DNA from: Deltaproteobacteria bacterium
Lineage (GTDB): Bacteria > Myxococcota > UBA727 > VGSZ01
Length of the DNA: 49,976 nt
Assembly (NCBI GenBank): GCA_020850995.1
Contig: JADZDP010000159.1
Coordinates: 1-49,976, forward strand
Reading direction: 5' to 3'
Shown: in pieces, positions 37,039 through 46,741 of the stretch
Position numbering within the stretch: the first letter of the stretch is position 1
How the letters are laid out: every line of letters starts with the position of its first letter
The notes under the pieces: generated by a model
The model's input: the letters and a program-made list of their open reading frames with translations, nothing else
The model's database searches: none
Told to the model about the DNA's origin: nothing
Program-made: the position numbers and the translations under genes

Positions 37039-37063
37039 CGGCGCCGCGCTCTTCGCTGGCTGG

Positions 37064-37771
37064 TCAGAAGCCCGGGATGCTGTCGGCGTTGTCGCCCTGC
37101 AGATCGACGCGCAGGCTCTTGGCGAGGCGCACGATGGCCTCCTGGAAGCGGGCCTGATACTCGGGCTTGGCGGTGGCGAGCTTCTCTTTGAGCACATCGG
37201 AGAGCTCGAAATCGCCCGCCGCGATCTGGCGCACCACCTCGGTGAACGCCTCGCGCGCCACGGCGCGGATCTTGGCGGCCTCGTCGGGCAGGTGCGACGC
37301 GTAGCCGCGGTTGGCGTGGTCGAAGCCATAGCTCCACGAGTACGACTTGCCGAAGGGGAAGCCGCCGCCCAGCTGCACGGCCGCCACGTCGGCGGCAGCG
37401 GTGCGGGCCGCAGCGCGCTCGGCCTCGGGGTCGTTCGGCTTGAGGCGCGCCACGAAGGCGCGGATCTGGCGGCCGAACAGGTCGTCGGCCAGGTCGCGGT
37501 CGGTGCTGTTGCCGCCGTAGTAGTAGGCGACGTCGTGCATCAGCGAGGCCATCACGATGGCCGCCTCGATCTCCGGCGTGCGCGCGCCGGCGACCAGGGT
37601 GCCGAGCGCCCTGCTCGCGCAGGCGAGGCAGGCCGGCGTGCTGTCGGCGTCCCAGAAACGGGCGACGTCGAAGCGGGGCAGGGTCGAGGCCGGGCGCCCG
37701 ATGTCTGGGGCGGCGCGCGTGGCCTGCAGGTTGGTGGCGCGCGGCGAGCGAGGGGTTGCGTCGATCGGCAT
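37064..37771 (-). CDS. Phospholipase-A2-like protein of unknown role
   Basis: Encodes 235 residues with no obvious signal peptide or membrane helix. The segment MHDVAYYYGGNSTDRDLADD carries the His-Asp pair and following Tyr of phospholipase-A2-like folds, and the later Asp residues have the spacing seen in bacterial HDxAYxxGG...AD proteins; the usual cysteines are absent. It may be a lipid-acting enzyme or only share the fold. Start chosen at the ATG (MPIDATPRSP) because the upstream extension is Pro/Ser-rich shadow sequence. Third of three minus-strand small genes; could be released by or act with its neighbours, but nothing proves it. Confidence 0.55.
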   Translation of the reverse strand: MPIDATPRSPRATNLQATRAAPDIGRPASTLPRFDVARFWDADSTPACLACASRALGTLVAGARTPEIEAAIVMASLMHDVAYYYGGNSTDRDLADDLFGRQIRAFVARLKPNDPEAERAAARTAAADVAAVQLGGGFPFGKSYSWSYGFDHANRGYASHLPDEAAKIRAVAREAFTEVVRQIAAGDFELSDVLKEKLATAKPEYQARFQEAIVRLAKSLRVDLQGDNADSIPGF

Positions 37772-37852
37772 GCCGTGAGTTTCGGCGGGCCGAGGATGTA
37801 GGTGCTGACAATGCGCCAGCGCGCCGCAGCCGCACGAGCCCCGCGCAGCGCG

Positions 37853-37865
37853 CCCCGCCGCGGGG
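37853..37865 (-). terminator. Short GC hairpin after the 103-residue gene
   Basis: CCCCG/CGGGG with a three-base loop lies just beyond the stop codon of the 37869-38180 gene on the minus strand. There is no U-tract, so termination is only a possibility. Confidence 0.25.
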
Positions 37866-37868
37866 AGC

Positions 37869-38180
37869 TCAGACGAGCTTGGTGATGACCTGCTTGGCGA
37901 CGTCGGCGGTGGAGGACTTGTCGCGCACGAAGCCCTCGGCAAAGGCCAGCGCCGGCATGCCGCCTTCGGCGATGTTGAGACCCGCGCGGGCGGTGTTTTT
38001 GATGGTCCCGCCCACCAGCTCCTTGGCGGCGCCGGTGACGTCGAGCTGCGCCAGCTTGCCGAGCGAGTTGAAGGCCGTCTTGGCCATTTCCCACGCGTAG
38101 GTGAAGGGCGTGAACGCCGCGCGCCCCGTCGCGGTCAGCCCGTGGATGGCACCGTTGATGACCCGCGACATGAGTCCCAT
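37869..38180 (-). CDS. Small 103-residue protein of unknown function
   Basis: The protein is rich in Ala and Gly with amphipathic helical stretches (AIHGLTATGRAAFTPFTYAWEMAK, AAKELVGGTIKNTARAGLNIA) and no clear signal peptide. ATG is supported by GGAG about six bases upstream. Family not recognised. The pattern recalls small helical proteins that associate with membranes or with larger assemblies. Lies between the PLA2-like gene (97 bp downstream) and the 179-residue gene (46 bp upstream); the three likely form one transcript. Confidence 0.6.
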   Translation of the reverse strand: MGLMSRVINGAIHGLTATGRAAFTPFTYAWEMAKTAFNSLGKLAQLDVTGAAKELVGGTIKNTARAGLNIAEGGMPALAFAEGFVRDKSSTADVAKQVITKLV

Positions 38181-38226
38181 GGTTCGCTCCGCGTAGGGGC
38201 ACCAAGGCTATCGGATAGAGCGCACT

Positions 38227-38766
38227 TCAGATACGGCGCTTGGGCGCGAGCTTGTCGAGCGTCACACTGCCCTCTGGCGCCTTGTCGCCGAGCTTGGCGG
38301 GCAAGGCCTGCTCGCCTTGGCCCAGCGCGGCGCGCTTCTTGTCGGCGTCGGCCTCGGCGCCCGCGAAGGTGGCGTCGGGCCCGCGCGCGGGCGCCAGCTG
38401 GTACTCGATGATGGCGTCGTTGAGCAGGCTCATGAGCTGGTAGGCAGGCATACCCGCATGTTGGTCGTGGTCGAGCCAGGTAGAGAGGCGCAGCAGGTCC
38501 CAGACCGCCAAGCGCACGGTGCCAGCGGCGTGGGCCTCGGCGAGCAGCTCCTTGATGGCCGCCTCGCGCTCGGGGCTCAGCTTGTCGGCCCACGGCTTGC
38601 CGAGCTCGTTGGTGCAGAGCTCGACCGCCTGCGCCAGCGCGGGGTGAAAGCCGTGCTGCCGCTCGAGCGCCCGAATGTCGTCGTGGACGGCCCTGAGCTT
38701 GGCCTCTTCGTCGGGGCTGAAGCGGAGCTCGGGGGCCTCGTTCACGCCGGTCGTCTTGGTCGCCAT
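38227..38766 (-). CDS. Cytoplasmic helical protein of unknown function
   Basis: Encodes 179 residues, mostly helical and charged (FSPDEEAKLRAVHDDIRALERQHGFH), without signal peptide or membrane helix. Contains a WLDHDQHAG segment that could bind metal, but no family is recognised. Start ATG has AGGAGG six bases upstream. First gene of the small minus-strand trio; divergent from the metalloprotease gene across 155 bp. Confidence 0.6.
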   Translation of the reverse strand: MATKTTGVNEAPELRFSPDEEAKLRAVHDDIRALERQHGFHPALAQAVELCTNELGKPWADKLSPEREAAIKELLAEAHAAGTVRLAVWDLLRLSTWLDHDQHAGMPAYQLMSLLNDAIIEYQLAPARGPDATFAGAEADADKKRAALGQGEQALPAKLGDKAPEGSVTLDKLAPKRRI

Positions 38767-38921
38767 CTCGGTCCTCCTCGGCGCTGCCCAGGGTAGCGCG
38801 GCCTTCGGTCGAGGTGGCGGTCGCGCCGGGGCGCCGGTTGGCACGAGCCGCGCCTCGGGGAGCCCCGGCACGACCCCGGATCCCCCGTGCGCGCGCCAGA
38901 GCGACACGCCATGCTGCCCCC

Positions 38922-40493
38922 GTGGCCCTCGCCGCCCTCGCGCTCGCCTACGCACTCGTCGCGCCCGCGGCTGCCGGCCACCCGTGCGCCACCATGGCGC
39001 TGCGCGAGGCCACCCGGGGCGGCTTCCCGGCCATGGCGAGCGCCATCACCGAGCGCCCGTGGGCCGAGGAGCTCGCGTCCTTCAACGACAGCGCCACCAT
39101 CCCGGTGCGCGTCCACCTCGGCGTCGCCGTGGATGGCGCGATCGGCACGCAGGCGCTGGCGGCGCTCGAGGCCGCGTGGGCGATGCAGGTGGGCGGCGCG
39201 GGCTTCGATCCGCCCCTTCCGGACGGCGCCGAGGGCGGCGACCAGCGCCTCGACGTGTACCTGGTGCCGCTGCCGCCGGGCACCGGCGCCCTCACCGTCG
39301 CCCTCGCCGACGCTGGCGACGACGGCCGCCGTGCCTCGCCCGCCTTCCTCAAGGCCGACCCCACGCAGCCAATGGAGCTGCTCGAGGTCTACCTGCACCA
39401 CGAGCTGCAGCACGCGCTCCAGTTCGCGCTCGATACGCGCGAGAGCGTCATGTGGTCGGAGGCCACCGCGGTCTACTGGGAGCTGCGCGCCCGCCCCGAT
39501 CTCGACGAGTGGCAGGCGGCGGTGCCCGACTTCCAGCGCCACCCGCAAGCGCCCATCTTCACCGACGGGGCCTCGTTTTCGCCCTTCGCCCACGCCGGCG
39601 TACCGCGCCTCGAGTACGGCGCGGTGCTGTTCGCCCTCTACCTCGACGAGGAGCACGGCGACGGCGCCGGCGCCCTCCTCGCGGACCTGTGGCGCGGCTC
39701 GATCCAGGCCGACGACGTCGCCGACAACGAGCCCGACTGGCTCGACGCGCTCGCCGCCGAGGGGCTCGCCATCAACGAGCTGCTCGTCGACTTCGTGGGC
39801 TGGCGCGCGCTGGTTGGGCCCCTCGCCGTCGCCGATGACGGGCCCGCGGTGGTGCTCGGCGGCGATGCCATGCTCGGGGTCGAGTCGGTGGCCGCGTCCA
39901 CGCTCGACGGCGCGCTCGAGCTGAGCGACGAGGACTCGGGCCCCTTCCAGCTCTCGTGCCTGGTGCGCCAGGTGGAAGTGCCGGCCAGCGTCGCGACCTT
40001 GCCCGTGCAGGTGCACGCCGAAGCGACGCTGCCCGACCAGGTGCTGGCGGTGGCGTCGCTCGTCACCGTGCCGGGCTCCGGTGTGGCCACGCGCGCGCTG
40101 CTCGGCGAGGGGAGCGTCATCGACGCCGATCTCGAAGCCCCCACCGGTGCCTTGCTGCAGCTCGCCCTGTGCGACACGAGCCCCGCCGACGCCGACCTTG
40201 CGCCCGTGCCGCGCCCGATCCGCTTCTCGTTCTTGCGCACCGACGTCGACTGGCCCGACGCCGGGCCCCCCGTCGAGGACGCGGGCACGCCCGAGGTGGA
40301 CGCCGGGCCACCGATCCCGCCCGACCCCATCTGCACCTGCCAGTCGAGCGGCGGCCCGACCAACATGCGCAAGGGCATGTACGTCTTCGGCCTGTTGGTG
40401 TCGGTGGTGATGCTGGTGGTGCGCAGCTCGCGTGCGCGGCGGCGGAGGAAGCTGTACGAGCGGAGCGCCGCCGACGAGGGGAGCACGCGCTGA
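38922..40493 (+). CDS. Exported HExxH metalloprotease-like protein with MYXO-CTERM-type tail
   Basis: Encodes 523 residues. Signal peptide about 1-18 (ALVAPAAA). A zinc motif HELQH at residues 160-164 is followed by Glu180 in WSEATAVYW, a plausible third ligand, in a helical domain that spans about 60-300. A beta-rich domain follows, then an Asp/Pro linker (DAGPPVEDAG) and the tail CTCQSSGG, one hydrophobic helix and RARRRRK, which fit a MYXO-CTERM-type sorting signal. It is probably a surface-anchored peptidase; substrate unknown. GTG at 38922 is chosen because it directly begins the signal peptide; the 108 bp before it are Arg/Ala-rich and unlike a coding N-terminus. Confidence 0.7.
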   Translation: MALAALALAYALVAPAAAGHPCATMALREATRGGFPAMASAITERPWAEELASFNDSATIPVRVHLGVAVDGAIGTQALAALEAAWAMQVGGAGFDPPLPDGAEGGDQRLDVYLVPLPPGTGALTVALADAGDDGRRASPAFLKADPTQPMELLEVYLHHELQHALQFALDTRESVMWSEATAVYWELRARPDLDEWQAAVPDFQRHPQAPIFTDGASFSPFAHAGVPRLEYGAVLFALYLDEEHGDGAGALLADLWRGSIQADDVADNEPDWLDALAAEGLAINELLVDFVGWRALVGPLAVADDGPAVVLGGDAMLGVESVAASTLDGALELSDEDSGPFQLSCLVRQVEVPASVATLPVQVHAEATLPDQVLAVASLVTVPGSGVATRALLGEGSVIDADLEAPTGALLQLALCDTSPADADLAPVPRPIRFSFLRTDVDWPDAGPPVEDAGTPEVDAGPPIPPDPICTCQSSGGPTNMRKGMYVFGLLVSVVMLVVRSSRARRRRKLYERSAADEGSTR

Positions 40494-40569
40494 ACCAGGG
40501 GTGGGGCTGGCGATATCGCGCGCGATGGCCTATCGACCGGACGGCCAAATGCAGAGGCAGGAGGTAGCC

Positions 40570-41739
<1,170 letters not shown>

Positions 41740-41749
41740 GGCGAAGGCC

Positions 41750-42445
41750 CTACACGAAATGGTCGGCGGCGGAAGCGAAGAGCAGCCGCAGCACGGTCAC
41801 GAGCTCGGCAGCGAGGGGGCTCGTGGCGCTGCGCCCGTCCAGGGTCAGCGAGCGCGCATGCAGCGCCATGCGCGACAGACCGTAGCGCTCACGGTACTCG
41901 CGGTTGAGCGGGCCCTTGCCGTGAGTGGCGTCGCCGAGCACCGGGTGGGCGAGGTGCTTGAGGTGGCGCCGCGCCTGGTGGCGTCGCCCGGTCAACAGCT
42001 GCACCTCGACGAGCGAGCAGCGCTCGACCTGCGAGAGCAACAGCGGCGTCACCACGCTGTGTGCCGGCCGGGCCACGCGCTCGCCGTCCTCGTCGTCGAC
42101 GATGGCGTGGTCGACCTCGAGAGGCGCCCGCACGTGGCCGCGCACCAGCGCCCAGTAGCGCTTGTCGGCGGCAGCGAGAGCGGCTTGCAGGCGCGCCACC
42201 TCTGCCCGCCGTGCGAAGGCCACTACCCCGGAGGTCTGTCGGTCCAGGCGGTGGAGCGGGTGCCAGCCGGGGCCGAGGGCGGCCTCCACCTCGTCCACCA
42301 GGGTGCGCTCGCGGGGTCCGGCCCAGGTGGAGTTGTGCACGAGCAGGCCCGCGGGCTTGTCGACGAAGCAGAGGTCGTCGTGCTGGGCGAGCACCCGGAG
42401 GATAGGGGCATGGGGCAGGGAGGCCGGGCGGTCCACGGCGCGCAC
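41750..42445 (-). CDS. TruC-like RluA-family pseudouridine synthase
   Basis: Encodes about 231 residues. Contains VDKPAGLLVHNS, the catalytic-Asp motif HRLDRQTSGVV, and LLTGRRHQARRHLKHLAHP, which, with the GDATHGKGPLN segment, is typical of TruC (tRNA pseudouridine-65 synthase) within the RluA family. Isomerises uridine in RNA in the cytoplasm. Start is uncertain: GTG at 42443-42445 is chosen, GTG at 42434-42436 is also possible; neither has a strong ribosome-binding site. It is divergent from rpsA. Confidence 0.82.
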   Translation of the reverse strand: MRAVDRPASLPHAPILRVLAQHDDLCFVDKPAGLLVHNSTWAGPRERTLVDEVEAALGPGWHPLHRLDRQTSGVVAFARRAEVARLQAALAAADKRYWALVRGHVRAPLEVDHAIVDDEDGERVARPAHSVVTPLLLSQVERCSLVEVQLLTGRRHQARRHLKHLAHPVLGDATHGKGPLNREYRERYGLSRMALHARSLTLDGRSATSPLAAELVTVLRLLFASAADHFV

Positions 42446-42624
42446 GGTAGCGACCCCGGCGACGGTGGGGCAGGGCCTCGCCGGGCACGCCTTCCCCCCT
42501 TGGAGGCGGGCGCCCACCGTGCCAAATCCCGCGCGGCCCCCGGCATGTCGCCGGGCGCTCCGCACCCCAAGCGAGGTCCGGCGTCCTCGCGTAGCTGCCC
42601 GGGTGGCTGCTGCTCGCCCAGCCG

Positions 42625-42642
42625 TGACGTCGTGAGACGTCA
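42625..42642 (+). promoter_or_regulatory. Hairpin with GNRA-type tetraloop in the rpsA leader
   Basis: TGACGTC/GACGTCA pairs perfectly around a GTGA loop (GUGA in RNA, a GNRA tetraloop), 22 bases before the S1 start codon. The position is suited to control of translation, as S1 represses its own mRNA in enterobacteria; a role here is inferred. Confidence 0.45.
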
Positions 42643-42664
42643 GAAGAGAAAGACCAGGAATCGA

Positions 42665-44359
<1,695 letters not shown>

Positions 44360-44380
44360 TGGTCCGATAAGCGCGCCTCC

Positions 44381-45025
44381 TCACGGGGGCGGAAAGAGCG
44401 CGGCCGCCAGGGACACCACCTGCGGCCGCGCTCTGCCAATTACCTCACGGGTACCCCGCGGCGTCGGCGGCAAGCCGGTGCGCCGTAGCACGGCGTCGAG
44501 GGCCCCTCGCACGCCAGCGTCGCTGGCGTAGTCGAGGATGAAGCGCGCGTCGAGGAAGCGCCGCTGCAGCTCCGGCAAGCGCGGCAGCTCCACGCCCGCG
44601 AGCGCGCTCGCGGCGCGCCCGAGCTCGTGGGGATCGAGCGAGGCGAGGGCCTGGTAGTAGCGCTCAGCGGCGCGCGGATGCGACCCGAGCAGGGCCGCGT
44701 CCACCAGAATCTCGACGGTGACGTGGGCGATGGTGCTGGCGCGGAAGCGCGGATCGGGGGAGAGCGCGCGTAGCGCCACCGTGAGCTCCCCCGCGATTGT
44801 CTCGAAGCCGGGGTCTGCGTGGAAGCGGCGATCATCCTCGTGGTGGCACTGCACCCCGGTGCGCAGGCGATACGCGGGCGACCCTTCGGGCAGCGCCAGC
44901 GTCGTGAGGTGGGCGGGCCGTAGCCGCGCGCCCCGCCGCACCACCCGCAGCCAATCGGGCAGCGAGGTGCCCGCGACCACCCAGGGATCGTCGAGGTGAA
45001 GCAGGGCGTGCGCCAGGAAATTCAC
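44381..45025 (-). CDS. AcpH-like (ACP phosphodiesterase-type) protein
   Basis: Encodes 214 residues. The start VNFLAHALLHLDDPWVVAGTSLPDWLR resembles the N-terminus of AcpH (acyl carrier protein phosphodiesterase, MNFLAH...), a metal-dependent hydrolase that removes phosphopantetheine from ACP. The rest is helical with H-x-x-D-D-R and H-x-T-x-E segments that could form a metal site. Only the N-terminal likeness is clear, so function is tentative. GTG at 45023-45025 is chosen because the motif begins there. It is divergent from the SCP2 gene. Confidence 0.6.
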   Translation of the reverse strand: MNFLAHALLHLDDPWVVAGTSLPDWLRVVRRGARLRPAHLTTLALPEGSPAYRLRTGVQCHHEDDRRFHADPGFETIAGELTVALRALSPDPRFRASTIAHVTVEILVDAALLGSHPRAAERYYQALASLDPHELGRAASALAGVELPRLPELQRRFLDARFILDYASDAGVRGALDAVLRRTGLPPTPRGTREVIGRARPQVVSLAAALFPPP

Positions 45026-45062
45026 GGGTGAGCTCGTGGTAGCAAATGCGCGGCCGCTGCGG

Positions 45063-45091
45063 TTGACACCAAGCCGGCCCCTGCGTACGTT
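45063..45091 (+). promoter_or_regulatory. Sigma70-type promoter of the SCP2 gene
   Basis: A perfect TTGACA (45063-45068), 17-bp spacer, and TACGTT (45086-45091). Transcription should begin near 45098, giving a leader of about 60 bases before the ATG at 45159. Confidence 0.65.
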
Positions 45092-45101
45092 TCGGGGGCA
45101 C

Positions 45102-45119
45102 ATTGACTTTTGTGTCAAT
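45102..45119. promoter_or_regulatory. Inverted-repeat operator candidate over the SCP2 transcription start
   Basis: ATTGAC, six bases, GTCAAT: a perfect 6+6 palindrome placed at about +4 to +21 of the predicted transcript, where a bound dimer would block transcription. It is unusually AT-rich for this region. No regulator gene is adjacent. Confidence 0.5.
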
Positions 45120-45158
45120 CTGCGCCACACCGGCGTCAACCTCAAGACGGAGTCCCCG

Positions 45159-45479
45159 ATGTCGAACCCTGAGCAGATCTTCACCGAGATGAACGGCCGC
45201 ATCACCAAGGAGAAGGCCGCCAAGATCAACTCCACCTACCTCTTCGACATCGGCGGCGAGGGCGGCGGCAAGTGGCACGCGGACCTCACCAAGGCCGAGG
45301 GCCCCTACATCGAGAAGAAGGACGCCGAGGCCAAGTGCACCATCACGGTGCCGAAGGCCGAGGACTGGGTCGCCATCGCCACCGGCAAGCTCAACGCCAC
45401 CTCGGCGTTCATGCAGGGCAAGATCAAGGTCAAGGGCGACATGTCCCTGGCCATGAAGCTGCAAACGCTCCTCAGCTGA
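45159..45479 (+). CDS. SCP2 sterol-binding-like protein
   Basis: Encodes 106 residues, a single SCP2 domain: helix IFTEMNGRITKEKAAKINSTYL, then sheet strands and the closing AFMQGKIKVKGDMSLAMKLQTLL segment, which is the family's lipid-tunnel helix. Such proteins bind fatty acyl-CoA, sterols or other lipids. No signal peptide. ATG has GGAG six bases upstream. Followed by an intergenic hairpin array and then by an AMACR-type racemase, so a joint role in branched fatty-acid or sterol side-chain metabolism is plausible but unproven. Confidence 0.9.
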   Translation: MSNPEQIFTEMNGRITKEKAAKINSTYLFDIGGEGGGKWHADLTKAEGPYIEKKDAEAKCTITVPKAEDWVAIATGKLNATSAFMQGKIKVKGDMSLAMKLQTLLS

Positions 45480-45505
45480 GGTGCGTGCGCGCGCCGTGAG
45501 CGCGC

Positions 45506-45599
45506 GGGGGGAAGCCCGGTTCCCCCCGTTGGTCCGGCTGCGCCGGACCAACGGCTCCCCTTTCTTGGCCCAGCCTTCCTCTGTCGCGCTTCGCGCGAC
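45506..45599. terminator. Three tandem hairpins between the SCP2 and racemase genes
   Basis: Hairpin A: GGGGGGAA/TTCCCCCC (45506-45527). Hairpin B: CGTTGGTCCGGC/GCCGGACCAACG with loop TGC (45527-45553), a perfect 12-bp stem. Hairpin C: GTCGCGC/GCGCGAC with loop TTC (45583-45599). CCCCTTTCTTGG follows hairpin B. They may end the SCP2 transcript; the clustered, perfect, tiny-loop hairpins also resemble REP-type repeats. Confidence 0.5.
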
Positions 45600-45622
45600 C
45601 GCCCTGGTTGGCGGAGGTGCGC

Positions 45623-46720
45623 GTGCAACCCCTCGCCGGCATCCGGGTCCTCGACCTCTCGAGGCTGCTGCCCGGCCCCTTCTGCACGCAGCTCTTGCGT
45701 GACCTCGGCGCCGAGGTCATCAAGGTCGAAGATCCGAACGGCGGCGACTACGTCCGCTACACGCCGCCGCTCCTCGACGATGGCAACAGCGTCTTCTTCC
45801 ACACGCTCAACCGCGGCAAGAAGAGCGTCTCCCTCGACCTGAAGAGCGACGCCGATCGCGAGCGCTTTCTCAAGCTCGCGGCCACCGCCGACGTCGTCGT
45901 GGAGGGCTTTCGACCCGGCGTGCTCGACAAGCTCGGCGTGGGACCAGCGCGCCTGCTCGAGCACAACCCGCGCCTGGTGGTGTGCTCGATCTCGGGCTAC
46001 GGCCAGCGCGGCGCGCTGGCGAAACGCGCGGGCCACGACGTCAACTATCTCGCCCGCGCGGGCGCGCTGTCCTTGATGCGCGAACCCACCGTGCTGCCGG
46101 TGCAGGTGGCCGATCTCGCGGGCGGCGCGTTGCCCGCTGCCTTCTCCATCTGCGCCGCGCTGGTGGGTCGTGCGCGCACGGGCACGGGCGCCCTCCTCGA
46201 TGTCAGCATGACGCATCAGGCGCACGGCCTGCTGGCGCTCACGATGTCGCGCGCGGCGGTGCCCGACGAGGCGCCGCTCGGTGGCGGCCGGGATCTGCTC
46301 ATCGGTGCCGTGCCTTGCTACGGCGTCTATCCCACCAAGGACGGACACCTGAGCGTCGGCGGCATCGAGCCGAAGTTCTGGATGGGCTTGTGCGCGGCGC
46401 TGCAGCTGCCCGAGCTCAGCGACCGCGGGCTCGACACCGGCGCCGCTGGCGACGAGGTGCGCGCGGCGCTGGCGGCCAAGCTCGCGACGCGCACCACCGC
46501 CGAATGGGTGGAGCTGTTGGGGCCGCTCGACGTGTGTGTGGAGCCGCTGCGGGCGCCCGAGGAGGTGCTCGCGGATCCGAGCTTCCCCCGCGTCGACGTC
46601 GTCATCGGCGGTGCTGTCGTGCCCCTCCCGGTGCCCGCGTCGGCGTTCGGCGCCGCGCCCGTCGCCGAGCGCGGCCCCCTGCTCGGCGAGCACAACGAGA
46701 CAGTGCTGGGCGCGCTCTGA
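45623..46720 (+). CDS. AMACR-type CoA racemase (CaiB/BaiF family)
   Basis: Encodes 365 residues of the class III CoA-transferase family. AGIRVLDLSRLLPGPFC starts the CoA-binding fold, and GAEVIKVEDP is typical. The residues used by alpha-methylacyl-CoA racemase are present: His in GHDVNYLARAG, Asp in VADLAGGALPAA and Glu in GGIEPKFW. This favours AMACR (racemising 2-methyl-branched acyl-CoAs) over a formyl- or carnitinyl-CoA transferase. GTG at 45623 is chosen over TTG at 45608 because GGAGG lies exactly five bases before it. No Shine-Dalgarno supports the earlier start. Confidence 0.88.
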   Translation: MQPLAGIRVLDLSRLLPGPFCTQLLRDLGAEVIKVEDPNGGDYVRYTPPLLDDGNSVFFHTLNRGKKSVSLDLKSDADRERFLKLAATADVVVEGFRPGVLDKLGVGPARLLEHNPRLVVCSISGYGQRGALAKRAGHDVNYLARAGALSLMREPTVLPVQVADLAGGALPAAFSICAALVGRARTGTGALLDVSMTHQAHGLLALTMSRAAVPDEAPLGGGRDLLIGAVPCYGVYPTKDGHLSVGGIEPKFWMGLCAALQLPELSDRGLDTGAAGDEVRAALAAKLATRTTAEWVELLGPLDVCVEPLRAPEEVLADPSFPRVDVVIGGAVVPLPVPASAFGAAPVAERGPLLGEHNETVLGAL

Positions 46721-46729
46721 GCGAGCGCG

Positions 46730-46735
46730 TACAGT
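46730..46735 (+). promoter_or_regulatory. Possible -10 element next to the GTG start
   Basis: TACAGT lies six bases before the GTG at 46742. If used as -10, transcription begins at about the start codon, giving a leaderless mRNA; no -35 or ribosome-binding site is visible. Confidence 0.25.
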
Positions 46736-46741
46736 CGCGTC

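Noticed and set aside
45608..45622. TTG start for the racemase gene
   Set aside because: GGAGG lies five bases before GTG at 45623, and the family N-terminus begins there.
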